38,597 nt of DNA from Nitrospira sp. (GTDB lineage: Bacteria; Nitrospirota; Nitrospiria; Nitrospirales; Nitrospiraceae). The number at the start of each line of letters is the position of its first letter. Within the stretch, counting starts at the first letter, position 1. Below are positions 6,692 through 15,105 of the stretch, piece after piece. The notes under the pieces are model-generated. The model was not told the DNA's origin and searched no databases. It was given only the letters and a program-made list of their open reading frames with translations. The translations under genes and the position numbers were made by a program. The stretch spans positions 1 through 38,597 of the forward strand of contig JAHBWU010000036.1 of the NCBI GenBank assembly GCA_019636835.1, read 5' to 3'.

Positions 6692-9496
6692 CTACAGCTC
6701 AAGAGCGCTTGATGGGTTGCTACAAGACAGACTCGTGTGGCTTGGGTAACCCGAGCGCTGTGGGGCACTCGGTATCACCAGTATCCTCGCATCCACGATC
6801 CGGCAGCCTTGGCCGGGCGGTAGGGCGAAAATCGGATTCAGATCGAGTTCGTTGATCTCGGGAATTTCTTCGACGAGGCGGGAGATTCGCAGCAGCACAT
6901 CTTCAATGGCTCCGAGATCGGCCGATGGATGTCCCCGATAGCCGGTCAGCAAGCGATAGCCTTTGATGCTGCGGATCATTTCGTACGCGTCAAGGTCAGT
7001 GAGCGGTGTGATGCGAAACTGCACATCGCCAAGGATCTCGACGTGAATGCCACCGAGGCCAAAAGCCATCAGAGGGCCGAATAGGGGATCATCCGTGACT
7101 CCGATCATGACCTCCACGCCGCCGGTCGCCATCGGCTGCACGAGCACGCCTTCCATGGCGTCGAGCTGATTGGTCTCGGCGAGTCGTGTTCTCATCGAGC
7201 CAAACGCTGTGCGAACCGCCTCTTCGTTCGTGAGATTCAATTGCACGCCGCCGATCTCCGTCTTGTGCACGATCTGATGTGAGGCCAGTTTGACGGCGAC
7301 CGGATAGCCCACTCGCCTTGCCAAGCCCGCTGCTTCATCGGCGGTTCTAGCCACTCCTCCAGGCTGAACAGGAAGTTGGATCGCACTCAAGACATCTCGT
7401 GTCTCCTCCACCGACAACCAGCCCGCTCCGCGACGCGAAAGAGCGTCGGCACAGATTTTCCGAACGGCTGGAAGATTCAGATCATCGAAGTCGGGAACCA
7501 TGCCAGCCGGTCGTTGTCGCCACTCCGCGTAAGTCGCCGCTTTGCCGAGCACGAGTGCGGGGGTCTCCGGCAAATGGTAGGCGGGGATGGTTTCTGTTTG
7601 GGAACTGAACGTACGGTCCATGTCACCTTCCGCCATCCAGCCAATGAGCACAGGCTTGGCCTTCGCCCCAGCCTTTCGCCCATTCTCAATTCCAGCCATG
7701 ATGCCATGGGTGATCTCTGCCGTATCTGTCACGGTCATAGCCATGTAGAGAATGATCAGCGCATCGATCTCACCCGCCGACAAAAGAGTTTCAATCGCCT
7801 TGGCGTACTGATCCGGCGTGGCAGAAGCAATCAGATCGACGGGGTTGCTCAGCGCGGCAACCGACGGCAGAAACGACGCGAGAGTCGCTTTGGTCCGGTC
7901 GGACAACTGGGGAACAATCAACGTACCGGCTTCACAAGCATCGGTACAGAGGATGGCCGGGCCTCCGGCGTTCGTGATAATTCCTACCCGGCGTCCCGGC
8001 GGCAAAGGTTGCGCCGATAGACCAGCCGCCAGTGCCAACATGCCATCGAGTGATTCTGCGCGAATGATGCCGGCTTGGTGAAACAAGGCATCGACGGCCA
8101 CATCATTGGCCGCGAGCGCGGCTGTGTGAGAACTTGCCGCGCGACGCCCGGATTGAGATCGCCCCGCTTTGACTGCGACGATCGGTTTGCGACGGCTCAC
8201 GCGCCGGGCGATGCGCGCAAAGCGGCGAGGATTGCCGAAAGATTCGACGTACAGGAGAATCACGTCCGTGGCGGGGTCTTCCTCCCAATACTGTAGGAGA
8301 TCGTTGGTGGACACATCGGCCTTGTTCCCCACACTCACAAACGAAGAGATGCCCAAGTGGAACCGCCGTGCGCCGGCAAGGGTTGCGATCCCGATGGCGC
8401 CGCTTTGCGACGACATGGCGACACGACCGAGTGGGGGAAACAGTGTGGTGAAGGTCGCATTGAGTTGTATGTTGGGGTCTGTATTCAGAATCCCGAAGCA
8501 ATTAGGCCCGATCATTCGCATGCCATACTGCCGGACTTTCGTGACCAATTGCTGTTGAAGAGCCGCTCCTGCGGGTCCCACCTCTGCGAATCCCGCCGTA
8601 ATGATGACGCAGGCCCTGATCCCCCTTGCCGCACACTCGTCGATCACGGACGGCACAGAGTCTTGATGGACCGAGATGACGGCCAGATCAACGGGGCCAG
8701 GTATCTGAAGTACCGATGGATAGGTCCGGATTCCGATAATGTCTGTTGCCTTGGGGTTGACCGGGTAAACGGCCCCTCGAAAGCGGTTGGCCGTTATGGC
8801 ATCGAGCAGCCGATAGCCGATCTTGTTCGGATCACGCGAAGCGCCGATGATGGCGACGGACTGAGGCTGGAAAAATGGTCGGAGTGAGGCTGTGGTGGCG
8901 AGTCGTTCTCGGACCTCCGTGCGAGAGACGGTCGTTTCCGTGGGGATTAATGACAACTCGACCTGCATGTCGTCGCCTTCGTAGACTTCATGGGCCGTAA
9001 ACCCCGATTCTCGGAAGACTTCGCGCATGGCCAGATTGTCAACGTGCGTGACAGCCCAAAGGTGAGTAAAACTGTGTCGGATGGCGACTAAGGCCAGTCG
9101 TTCCAGCAGTAGAGTGCCTAGGCCCTTTCCATGAAAGCCATCGTCCACCGCCATGGCAACTTCCACCGTCTGCCCGTCCTTCGCCCAGTAAGAACCAGCG
9201 GCGATAATATGGGCTGTGTCCTCCCAGACTCGCGTCACGATCAGCGTGAACTGCGAACGTGGATTAGAGGAACGACACAAGGCGGCGATACTGTCCGAAG
9301 ACGGAGGACTCTCCGAGAAAAATCTGTGGCGTCTCGATTCAGGGGATAACCGATCGATGAACTGTTGCATCATCGGTACATCGGTCGGTTCAGCCGGTCG
9401 GATTGCGGCGGTCGTCCCATCACGCATGATGAGCGAGCCGGAATCGGCGTGATCGGTCTCAAGAGGAGGAATGTAAAGAGGGCGGACGGACTTCAT
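6692..9496 (-). CDS. GNAT acetyltransferase / NDP-forming acyl-CoA synthetase fusion
   Basis: Encodes 934 residues from the ATG at 9496, 11 bases after the preceding stop; longer readings would overlap that gene. Domain order: GNAT acetyltransferase (about 24-185, acetyl-CoA loop FHGKGLGTLLLER near 121-133), CoA-binding Rossmann domain (about 213-345, VAIIGASRDPNKIGYRLL), succinyl-CoA-ligase-like domains with the catalytic His in SSHTAALA (H457), and a C-terminal ATP-grasp domain (GYPVAVKLASHQIVHKTEIG). The family includes protein lysine acetyltransferases of the Pat type and ADP-forming acetate-CoA ligases. Here the GNAT part is N-terminal, and the retained His suggests the ligase may still act. 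The last 25 residues beyond VDARILVI are not family-typical. Last gene of the minus-strand stress run. Confidence 0.9.
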   Translation of the reverse strand: MKSVRPLYIPPLETDHADSGSLIMRDGTTAAIRPAEPTDVPMMQQFIDRLSPESRRHRFFSESPPSSDSIAALCRSSNPRSQFTLIVTRVWEDTAHIIAAGSYWAKDGQTVEVAMAVDDGFHGKGLGTLLLERLALVAIRHSFTHLWAVTHVDNLAMREVFRESGFTAHEVYEGDDMQVELSLIPTETTVSRTEVRERLATTASLRPFFQPQSVAIIGASRDPNKIGYRLLDAITANRFRGAVYPVNPKATDIIGIRTYPSVLQIPGPVDLAVISVHQDSVPSVIDECAARGIRACVIITAGFAEVGPAGAALQQQLVTKVRQYGMRMIGPNCFGILNTDPNIQLNATFTTLFPPLGRVAMSSQSGAIGIATLAGARRFHLGISSFVSVGNKADVSTNDLLQYWEEDPATDVILLYVESFGNPRRFARIARRVSRRKPIVAVKAGRSQSGRRAASSHTAALAANDVAVDALFHQAGIIRAESLDGMLALAAGLSAQPLPPGRRVGIITNAGGPAILCTDACEAGTLIVPQLSDRTKATLASFLPSVAALSNPVDLIASATPDQYAKAIETLLSAGEIDALIILYMAMTVTDTAEITHGIMAGIENGRKAGAKAKPVLIGWMAEGDMDRTFSSQTETIPAYHLPETPALVLGKAATYAEWRQRPAGMVPDFDDLNLPAVRKICADALSRRGAGWLSVEETRDVLSAIQLPVQPGGVARTADEAAGLARRVGYPVAVKLASHQIVHKTEIGGVQLNLTNEEAVRTAFGSMRTRLAETNQLDAMEGVLVQPMATGGVEVMIGVTDDPLFGPLMAFGLGGIHVEILGDVQFRITPLTDLDAYEMIRSIKGYRLLTGYRGHPSADLGAIEDVLLRISRLVEEIPEINELDLNPIFALPPGQGCRIVDARILVIPSAPQRSGYPSHTSLSCSNPSSALEL

Positions 9497-9507
9497 TATA
9501 CCTGTAT

Positions 9508-10665
9508 CTAAAACGCCAGCCATTGAGGTTTCAATAGCAAAACAATTCCCAAACTTAACATCACCGCTCCACCGATCAGCTTCAACCAACGACCGGCATG
9601 CTCCTGCAACTTTCTTCGACTCAACGTGATCACCGCAATCGTCACCATGAGGCTATCATCAAGAATGTAGGCTAGGTTATACAACCCGAGATAACTATAG
9701 TATTTCCATGTCGGCAACTGCTGCATCGTGAGAATCTGCGTGTAGAGTGCCGGGAATCCGGCAGTGCAGAGTAGTTCGACCATATTCACGAGGCCAGCGA
9801 GGATGACGATGCCAAGCAAAGATCCGACAAGGTTCTCGGCTTGAAGGATCTTTCGGACTCCGGCATAGAGTCCGGGCTTGGCTGATTCGGGAATGCTCAA
9901 TGAGATCCCGCGGTGGAGGGCAAAGAAGTCTTTGACGTTGATTGCTCCCACGAATAGGGCGACGCTTCCAAGTGTGATCTGAACGCCGCGCGCGACACCG
10001 ATCAAGAGAAATACATTCAGCCAGGCCGCCATGAAGGCAAAATAGAGAACACCGCTCACGAGGACGAACGTTCCGGCAATCAGAGCCATTTTCCGACGAT
10101 CCTGAAGATTGACCAATAGTGATAGCAGAAAGAGCAGGACCCACATCGCACAGGGATTGAACCCATCCAACAGCCCGATAGCGATGGTGAACAGCGGGAG
10201 GCCGAGGACTCCGACACGAAGCTCGCCGAACCATGTCGTCTTGATACTTTCTGCCTTGGGAAGCGCTGTGACGGCTTCTCTTCGCTGGTCGATCTTAGTG
10301 CGAATCTCAGTCCCGGTTGTGTCAGAGGACTGGAATCCGACGATCAGCTCTGTACCGAGGATGAAGGTGGGAACGCCGACGCTGGCCATGCCTCGGTCAG
10401 CAGCGAGTGTTGCGAGTCGCTGCCGCGCGACTGGATTCTCTGCAATGTCGTAGATGGCGATCCGTAGCTCCGGCCGCTCACGCCGAAGCTCGTGTAGAAA
10501 CATCTTTGAGGCTTCACAATGGGGACAGCCGGCCCGAACAAAGACTTCAAGATCCGGGGCTAGTTCGTCGGCATGAATCTGCGCTGCACGCCCCGGCACG
10601 AACAGTACGAGGCAGATGCCGAGTAAGGCGAGGAACTTCTGTAAGGCCTGACGGCGACGTAACAC
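9508..10665 (-). CDS. Glutaredoxin-like domain fused to DsbD/CcdA-like membrane domain
   Basis: Encodes 385 residues with a GTG start. After a signal segment (about 10-30) comes a periplasm-facing glutaredoxin/thioredoxin-like domain with active site C47-P-H-C50 in FVRAGCPHCEASK and the cis-Pro region VGVPTFILG. From about residue 150 the protein is hydrophobic, with some six membrane segments and Cys in GFNPCAMW (C172) and ELLCTAGFPALY (C299), matching the redox Cys pair of DsbD/CcdA proteins. It likely carries reducing power across the membrane, for example to apocytochromes c or damaged thiols. Cytochrome c genes are close by. The fusion order (soluble domain first) is less common than DsbD. 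Confidence 0.85.
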   Translation of the reverse strand: MLRRRQALQKFLALLGICLVLFVPGRAAQIHADELAPDLEVFVRAGCPHCEASKMFLHELRRERPELRIAIYDIAENPVARQRLATLAADRGMASVGVPTFILGTELIVGFQSSDTTGTEIRTKIDQRREAVTALPKAESIKTTWFGELRVGVLGLPLFTIAIGLLDGFNPCAMWVLLFLLSLLVNLQDRRKMALIAGTFVLVSGVLYFAFMAAWLNVFLLIGVARGVQITLGSVALFVGAINVKDFFALHRGISLSIPESAKPGLYAGVRKILQAENLVGSLLGIVILAGLVNMVELLCTAGFPALYTQILTMQQLPTWKYYSYLGLYNLAYILDDSLMVTIAVITLSRRKLQEHAGRWLKLIGGAVMLSLGIVLLLKPQWLAF

Positions 10666-10671
10666 AATGCG

Positions 10672-10974
10672 TCACTCGATTTCGTGGTGAATGGCACGGA
10701 CGCTCTGGATCGGGAACCGCTCGCCGGACATCCGATGGCTCGTCAGTGTGCCGCTGAGTTCGTGCAGGCAAAACGAACAAGGTACGTGTTCGAGGCTGGA
10801 CGCCGCCGAGCGGATTGCAGCAACCTTCCGTTGATAAAGAGTGCTGGTGGTCCACCGGCACGGAGTAAGGTCAAGAAACGGTATACGAATTACGATCTGT
10901 CTAGGGAAGAAATCATCAGGCATGCGCGGTGGTAGTGGAAAATTGCACCAATAGATAAGAAGATGCTGTCCCAT
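10672..10974 (-). CDS. Possible small CxxC protein
   Basis: An open frame of up to 100 residues ends at 10672, six bases before the GTG of the redox gene, a spacing that would allow coupling. The second half has codon use like its neighbours and a CSFC motif (HVPCSFCLHELSG) then RMSGERFPIQSVRAIHHEIE, which might hold a metal or redox site. The first half is less convincing and no ribosome site is seen for the ATG at 10974 or the inner ATG at MPDDFFP, so the start is uncertain. I do not recognise the family. Confidence 0.38.
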   Translation of the reverse strand: MGQHLLIYWCNFPLPPRMPDDFFPRQIVIRIPFLDLTPCRWTTSTLYQRKVAAIRSAASSLEHVPCSFCLHELSGTLTSHRMSGERFPIQSVRAIHHEIE

Positions 10975-11051
10975 CGTGAGAGGTCAGTCAGGATACACGT
11001 TAGCAGGAGTTTTCTGTCAGGCTATGCACAGGCCAGAACCTCGTGCAGGTG

Positions 11052-11426
11052 CTAGCTGCTGATGTCGGGTGGTGACACGGATCTGATATAGGACAGCACA
11101 TCCAGCATTTGTTGATCAGTGAGTTTGCCGCGAAAGCTGTGCATGGGGCTGAACAAGACGCCATTCGAGATTGCGACGAGCAGCTCCCAATCGGTCTTGA
11201 ACCGAATGGTTTGAGACCGAAGATTAGCCGGTCGAACAATCAGATCTTGGCTGTCTGGTCCATTTCCATCCAGTTTGGCCCCATGGCAACGGAGACACTG
11301 TTGCTCATACACACCTTGTCCGGCTTTTGCATCACCCCCGATCACTTGAGCAAAGGCCACCGAGGTCAATACGGATATGAGCATGAACACAGCGACGAAT
11401 ATCTTTTTCATGTTCAATCTTTTCAT
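11052..11426 (-). CDS. Mono-haem cytochrome c
   Basis: Encodes 124 residues. The ATG at 11426 overlaps the stop of the universal stress gene (ATGA), so translation is probably coupled; a second ATG six codons in (MKKIFVAVF) is possible. The signal peptide ends near SVAFA. The haem site is CLRCH (QCLRCHGAKLDGNG) and a distal Met is likely SPMHSF, followed by the standard C-terminal helix LTDQQMLDVLSYIRSV. Periplasmic electron carrier; partner unknown. Direct coupling to a usp gene is unusual for a cytochrome. Confidence 0.9.
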   Translation of the reverse strand: MKRLNMKKIFVAVFMLISVLTSVAFAQVIGGDAKAGQGVYEQQCLRCHGAKLDGNGPDSQDLIVRPANLRSQTIRFKTDWELLVAISNGVLFSPMHSFRGKLTDQQMLDVLSYIRSVSPPDISS

Positions 11427-12280
11427 CTCAAGACGAGGACCGGACAGGTCACCTGATGCACGACGGTATGGGACACGCTCCCCAAGAGGAAACGAGAAAG
11501 GCCCTTGCGTCCATGGGAGGTCACGACCACCAAATCCCTACCTTTGGCCTCCTGTTCAATCACCGCGGCGGGGTTGCCCGTGGCGACCTTCGTGCTCACC
11601 GTATAGCGAGGGTTCAAAAGTTTGCCGGCGGTTGATTTGACGAGTTCATCCGCATAACGCTCCGCGCCCTCCCACCATGTTCCGGTCCCCAGAGCGTCAT
11701 AGGGGTCGCTGGTTCCGATCGGAATGAGGGCATGAAGCACGCAGAGCTCGGTGGGATCGGCAAAGGGATGGTGTGTCAGCCATTTCGTGATTCGGTCGGC
11801 GTCGTCTCGATCCTCGATGGCGACGAGCACCCGCTGAATCTTGCGGGCAGCTCCTCTGACAATGAGGACCGACCGGGAGCCGTGCAAAAGCACCCGATGG
11901 GACACACTCCCCAGGACCACCTGGGAAAGACGGCTTCGTCCGCGCACGCCGACGATGACTAAGTCGGCTGAGAGGTTGTCGGCGCTGTCGAGAATGAGCT
12001 GAGCGGGACTGCCGATTTCGTTCACCTTCCTGATCGACGCAACCTCCGCCGGTACCATGGCGGCGGCGCGTTCCAGCAGTTGGCTTCCCGAATCCACCAT
12101 CGCATGACGGAAATCGTCGTACCCCTGCACGTTGCCTGCTTGGGCCACGAACGGATGCTTCAAAATCCCTAAATCGACGCCGTGGACCAGCGTGACGTCC
12201 GTCGGATGATAGAGTTGAAATGTCTGAGTGACGGCGGCGAAAGCCTGATCCGACCAATCGACACCGATGACGACTCTCAT
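11423..12280 (-). CDS. Universal stress protein, tandem UspA domains
   Basis: Encodes 285 residues with two Usp domains (about 1-142 and 148-285). Each ends in the ATP-binding loop G-x2-G-x9-G-[ST]: VRGRSRLSQVVLGSVSH and SHGRKGLSRFLLGSVSH, so both are of the nucleotide-binding type. Each begins with a strand typical of the fold (MRVVIGVDWSDQ, RVLVAIEDRDD). GGGAAAGG precedes the ATG. Tandem UspA proteins help cells endure starvation, hypoxia or redox stress. It heads a two-gene unit with the cytochrome c and sits in the minus-strand stress run behind the phosphoribosyltransferase. Confidence 0.93.
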   Translation of the reverse strand: MRVVIGVDWSDQAFAAVTQTFQLYHPTDVTLVHGVDLGILKHPFVAQAGNVQGYDDFRHAMVDSGSQLLERAAAMVPAEVASIRKVNEIGSPAQLILDSADNLSADLVIVGVRGRSRLSQVVLGSVSHRVLLHGSRSVLIVRGAARKIQRVLVAIEDRDDADRITKWLTHHPFADPTELCVLHALIPIGTSDPYDALGTGTWWEGAERYADELVKSTAGKLLNPRYTVSTKVATGNPAAVIEQEAKGRDLVVVTSHGRKGLSRFLLGSVSHTVVHQVTCPVLVLR

Positions 12281-12398
12281 ATCAATGCCTTTCCCATTCG
12301 AACCTCAAAACAGCGGATCATGACCACCGTTCTCCGTCGAGCTGTAAGCGGTGTCTTCATTATTTTCGCGGTTATGCATACTCCCTTATCAATGGCGG

Positions 12399-13088
12399 TT
12401 AGGCCGTTGAAGAGTGTGTCCGTTCCTTCCATTCCAACAGCGACTCTTCCGCCAGCTTCAAATACTCCACCACATCGCGATCGCTGACCTGTGCAAAGTC
12501 GATATAGTGGTTACCGACGGCCCAGAACGGGTCCGGTGTGGCAAGGACTACCAACTCGTCCACCTGTCGGCGAGCTTCCTGTATCGTCTCCACTGGACCG
12601 ACTGGAATGGCACCAATCAGGCGACGAGGCTTCAGGTGCTTGATGGACTTGGCCGAGGCGAAGAATGTGGAACCGGTGGCGATGCCGTCATCGACGAGAA
12701 TGACGGTTCGGTCGATGAGTGTAGGGAGCTGTCGACCCTGTCGATAGAGAACCTGCCGTCGAGCTACCTCTTGTTGTTGTGCCTGCGCCAGGTCCTCGAT
12801 TTCTTGACTAGAAAGATTATAGGCGGCGATTGCGTCAGGGTTCAGATAGATCGTCCCTGTTTCACCCACGGCGCCTAGCGCATATTCAGGATTGTCCGGT
12901 GCTCCCAGCTTTCGAGCGATGAAGACGTCCAGTGGAAGATGCAGTCCCAGACTCACCTGGTAACCGACCGCGACACCACCACGCGGAAGCGACAAAATAA
13001 TGGCTGCTGGGTCACCACGGTATTGAATCAGTCGCTCAACGAGCCGACGACCGGCCTCTTCGCGAGTGTTGAACGTCACGCGTTCCAC
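12399..13088 (-). CDS. Phosphoribosyltransferase-like protein
   Basis: Encodes 229 residues, starting at GTG 13088 or, with better spacing from AAGGGAA, GTG three codons in. The PRPP-binding loop VILVDDGIATGSTF is clear near residue 125. N-terminal SLPRGGVAVGYQVS and FIARKLGAPDNPEYALGAVGE mark the predicted-phosphoribosyltransferase group usually found beside stress genes rather than a named purine or pyrimidine salvage enzyme. Substrate unknown. It follows the 54-residue membrane protein by 23 bases and is likely co-transcribed with hsp20. Confidence 0.88.
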   Translation of the reverse strand: MERVTFNTREEAGRRLVERLIQYRGDPAAIILSLPRGGVAVGYQVSLGLHLPLDVFIARKLGAPDNPEYALGAVGETGTIYLNPDAIAAYNLSSQEIEDLAQAQQQEVARRQVLYRQGRQLPTLIDRTVILVDDGIATGSTFFASAKSIKHLKPRRLIGAIPVGPVETIQEARRQVDELVVLATPDPFWAVGNHYIDFAQVSDRDVVEYLKLAEESLLEWKERTHSSTA

Positions 13089-13111
13089 TTCCCTTCATGG
13101 GGCTCACGGGT

Positions 13112-13276
13112 CTACATCAGGCCGCTTGTCACACCAATCCCGATCAAGAACATCGCCATGAAGATCAGGGTGAGGATGAGCAGCAAGCGATGATGAGGTC
13201 CGCCTTCTTTCTGATCCCTTTGATCCCAATGGACTTGCCAGGGAATTTCGAGGTAACGGGGATGGCGAAGCATCAT
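13112..13276 (-). CDS. 54-residue tail-anchored membrane protein
   Basis: A short gene with a very good ribosome site (AAAGGAGGG directly upstream of ATG 13276). The product has a soluble N-terminal half rich in aromatic and charged residues (HPRYLEIPWQVHWDQRDQK) and one C-terminal hydrophobic segment (LLLILTLIFMAMFLIGIGV), so it probably sits as a tail anchor in the inner membrane. It lies between hsp20 and the phosphoribosyltransferase, in line with both and 49 and 23 bases from them. Function unknown; I do not recognise the family. Confidence 0.72.
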   Translation of the reverse strand: MMLRHPRYLEIPWQVHWDQRDQKEGGPHHRLLLILTLIFMAMFLIGIGVTSGLM

Positions 13277-13325
13277 GCCCTCCTTTCAATGAGGGCTCAG
13301 GTTGAGGTAAACCTCAATCTTGCCC

Positions 13326-13799
13326 TCAGGCGATTTTCACCTCGATGGCTTTGGGCTTGGCCTTCTCCGCCTTTGGAAGATGCACTTTCAGCACCCCATC
13401 CTTGTACTCGGCATTGACCTTGGATCCGTCGGCATCTTCGGGAAGGGTAAAGCTCCGCATAAAGCTGCCATACGCCCGTTCCACGCGGTGATATTTCTTG
13501 CCTTTTTCTTCCTTCTCGTATGTCCGTTCGCCACTGATGGTAAGGACGTCGTCGTGGACATTGATCTTGATCTCGTCTTTCTTCATTTCGGGTACTTCCG
13601 CCTTGATGAGATACTCTTTGTCGTCTTCCGAAATATCCACTAACGGCGACCATTCCGCAACAGTGATGGCCTCCTTCTTGTCACCACCGGTAGGAACCGG
13701 TGTGCGACCGAAGAGGCTCGAAAGTCGTTTCTCCATATCCTCGATCTCCTTGAACGGGTTCCATCGTGTCGTCGGTTCCCATCTTGTCAGTCCGCTCAT
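13326..13799 (-). CDS. Hsp20/alpha-crystallin small heat-shock protein
   Basis: Encodes 157 residues. Start taken at ATG 13799 (MSGLTRWEP), eight bases from AAGGAGG; the ATG two codons earlier is too close to that site. The alpha-crystallin domain spans about residues 50-145 with WSPLVDISEDDKEYLIKAEVP, VLTISGERTYEKEE and the closing A-x-Y-x-x-GVL motif in AEYKDGVLKVHLPK. The C-terminal IEVKI supplies the I-x-I-type oligomer contact. It is an ATP-independent holdase. It is the first gene of a same-strand stress run and has a sigma-54-like promoter upstream, with no CIRCE element seen. Confidence 0.95.
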   Translation of the reverse strand: MSGLTRWEPTTRWNPFKEIEDMEKRLSSLFGRTPVPTGGDKKEAITVAEWSPLVDISEDDKEYLIKAEVPEMKKDEIKINVHDDVLTISGERTYEKEEKGKKYHRVERAYGSFMRSFTLPEDADGSKVNAEYKDGVLKVHLPKAEKAKPKAIEVKIA

Positions 13800-13871
13800 G
13801 ACCATTGCCTCCTTGTATGATGTATGAGATGTATGAATTGATTGAGAGCCGGAGTCTCATTCCGATGTTTG

Positions 13872-13887
13872 TGCATCGATAGTGCCA
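13872..13887 (-). promoter_or_regulatory. Sigma-54-like promoter before hsp20
   Basis: Minus-strand TGGCACTATCGATGCA keeps TGGCAC, the exact GG-N10-GC spacing and TGCA of the RpoN consensus, missing only two fixed positions. Initiation near 13861 would give a leader of about 60 bases before the hsp20 ATG, carrying a short repeat of ATGTATGA (13815-13832). Confidence 0.55.
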
Positions 13888-14754
13888 ATGTCCTAATCCA
13901 CGAGAAAATGCAGCGTTCTAGGTTCATGAGGACTGCGCTTAGAGACAAAAGAAGAGGAGTCTGGGGCATTACGGGGCAGCGGCATCCACAGGGCTGTTGC
14001 CTCTTTCAACATCACGCTAGTGAAACCCAGGGAAAAGCCGGATGATAATCGTGGTCGAGTCCTTTTTCGTCGCCGTGGATCCCAAGCCCAAGAAGAAATT
14101 TCCATGATCAGCCTTGTTGCCACTAAAAAAGGAAGAGCGTGAACCCCACCGCTGCCATCGCTGCGGTGGGTTGACGCCCCGCGAGAAAGTCTCCTAAATC
14201 GGACGGAGGCAGGTCCAGAGAGCTCTTGGTAAGTGCTGAGGTCTTGGAGGGACTTTAGGCTTCCCACTCACTGATGGGCCTGCTCACCGCCCCAGCGCTC
14301 GACCTCCATTCCCTAATTGTTCCTCTCACCGAAACCTCCGCCCGGTTATCAGATAACCGCTTTTCTAGAAAAATCAATCGTTGCAAGCGACGTGTCTTGA
14401 TCAGCCAGGCCAGTGACGCACTGTAGCGGAATAGGGCAGTAGAAGCCGGGGGCGAATCGTCGAAGTCGGTACCTTTCGTGTGTTTGCATGAAGATGCTCG
14501 CCGCGCAATAGGCCTGGCATACGAGATGCACAATGCTTTTTTTGATTAAGATCGCAAGTGGTGGTCATGAGCTCTTCAATGGGGCAAACATGGGAGTCCC
14601 TATTCGTTTGTTTTGATGTCTATCCGGTTATTGACAAGACCGCGCACTCGACGACCGGTTGGAAGCCGAGCGGGAAAACCTCAGTCTCGGGTGCAACGAG
14701 TAACAACGCCCGGCAAGGTAATGCTGGTCGGATCACTACATAAAGGAGATGGCC
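13888..14754. other. Long intergenic region without a convincing gene
   Basis: About 870 bases between the divergent hsp20 and PepSY genes. Frames present lack ribosome sites and protein-like composition. Visible structure: a strong stem CCCACCGC (14145-14152) with GCGGTGGG (14163-14170) around a 10-base loop, and a short palindrome GGTTATC-A-GATAACC at 14343-14357 that could be an operator. It may hide a small RNA or a decayed gene. Confidence 0.45.
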
Positions 14755-15105
14755 ATGAGACAGCAATCGCGCACTTTATTCGCTTTAGTCGTGTTGTTGG
14801 CGGCCGGAACTCTGGCTGTCGGGGGAGCAGCCTACGGTGACGAAAAAGGAAAGAAAGGAAAGGCGGAGATGGCTGCGGCAGCCAAGGTGACGATCGACCA
14901 AGCGATCAACACGGCATCGGACAAGGTTGCAGGGAAGGTGATCGAAGCCGAGTTGGAAAGGAAGCACAACAAGCTCGTCTGGGAAGTTGAAGTCCTCACG
15001 GCAGAGAACAAGGTGATGGAAGTCCACATCGATGCAGACACAGGCGACGTGATCGATGTGGAGGAAGAAAAGGCGAAGCCGACAAAATCTCCTAAGATGA
15101 GATGA
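14755..15105 (+). CDS. PepSY-domain exported protein
   Basis: Encodes 116 residues. AAGGAG (14743-14748) directly abuts the ATG at 14749, so the in-frame ATG at 14755 with a 6-base spacer is chosen. A signal peptide ends near GGAAYG. The mature part is one PepSY domain: VTIDQAINTASDKVAGKVIEAELE, then LVWEVEVLT and VMEVHIDADTGDVIDVEEE. PepSY proteins are small periplasmic or cell-surface modules, often inhibitors of proteases or companions of membrane redox proteins. The C-terminus is Lys-rich. No direct operon partner; the next gene on the strand begins the hydrogenase locus 400 bases on. Confidence 0.87.
   Translation: MRQQSRTLFALVVLLAAGTLAVGGAAYGDEKGKKGKAEMAAAAKVTIDQAINTASDKVAGKVIEAELERKHNKLVWEVEVLTAENKVMEVHIDADTGDVIDVEEEKAKPTKSPKMR

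Noticed and set aside
12294..12377. Two peptides of 24 and 14 codons before the usp gene
   Set aside because: The first has its ribosome site only one base from the ATG. The second overlaps the usp start and could be a leader, but nothing else supports it.
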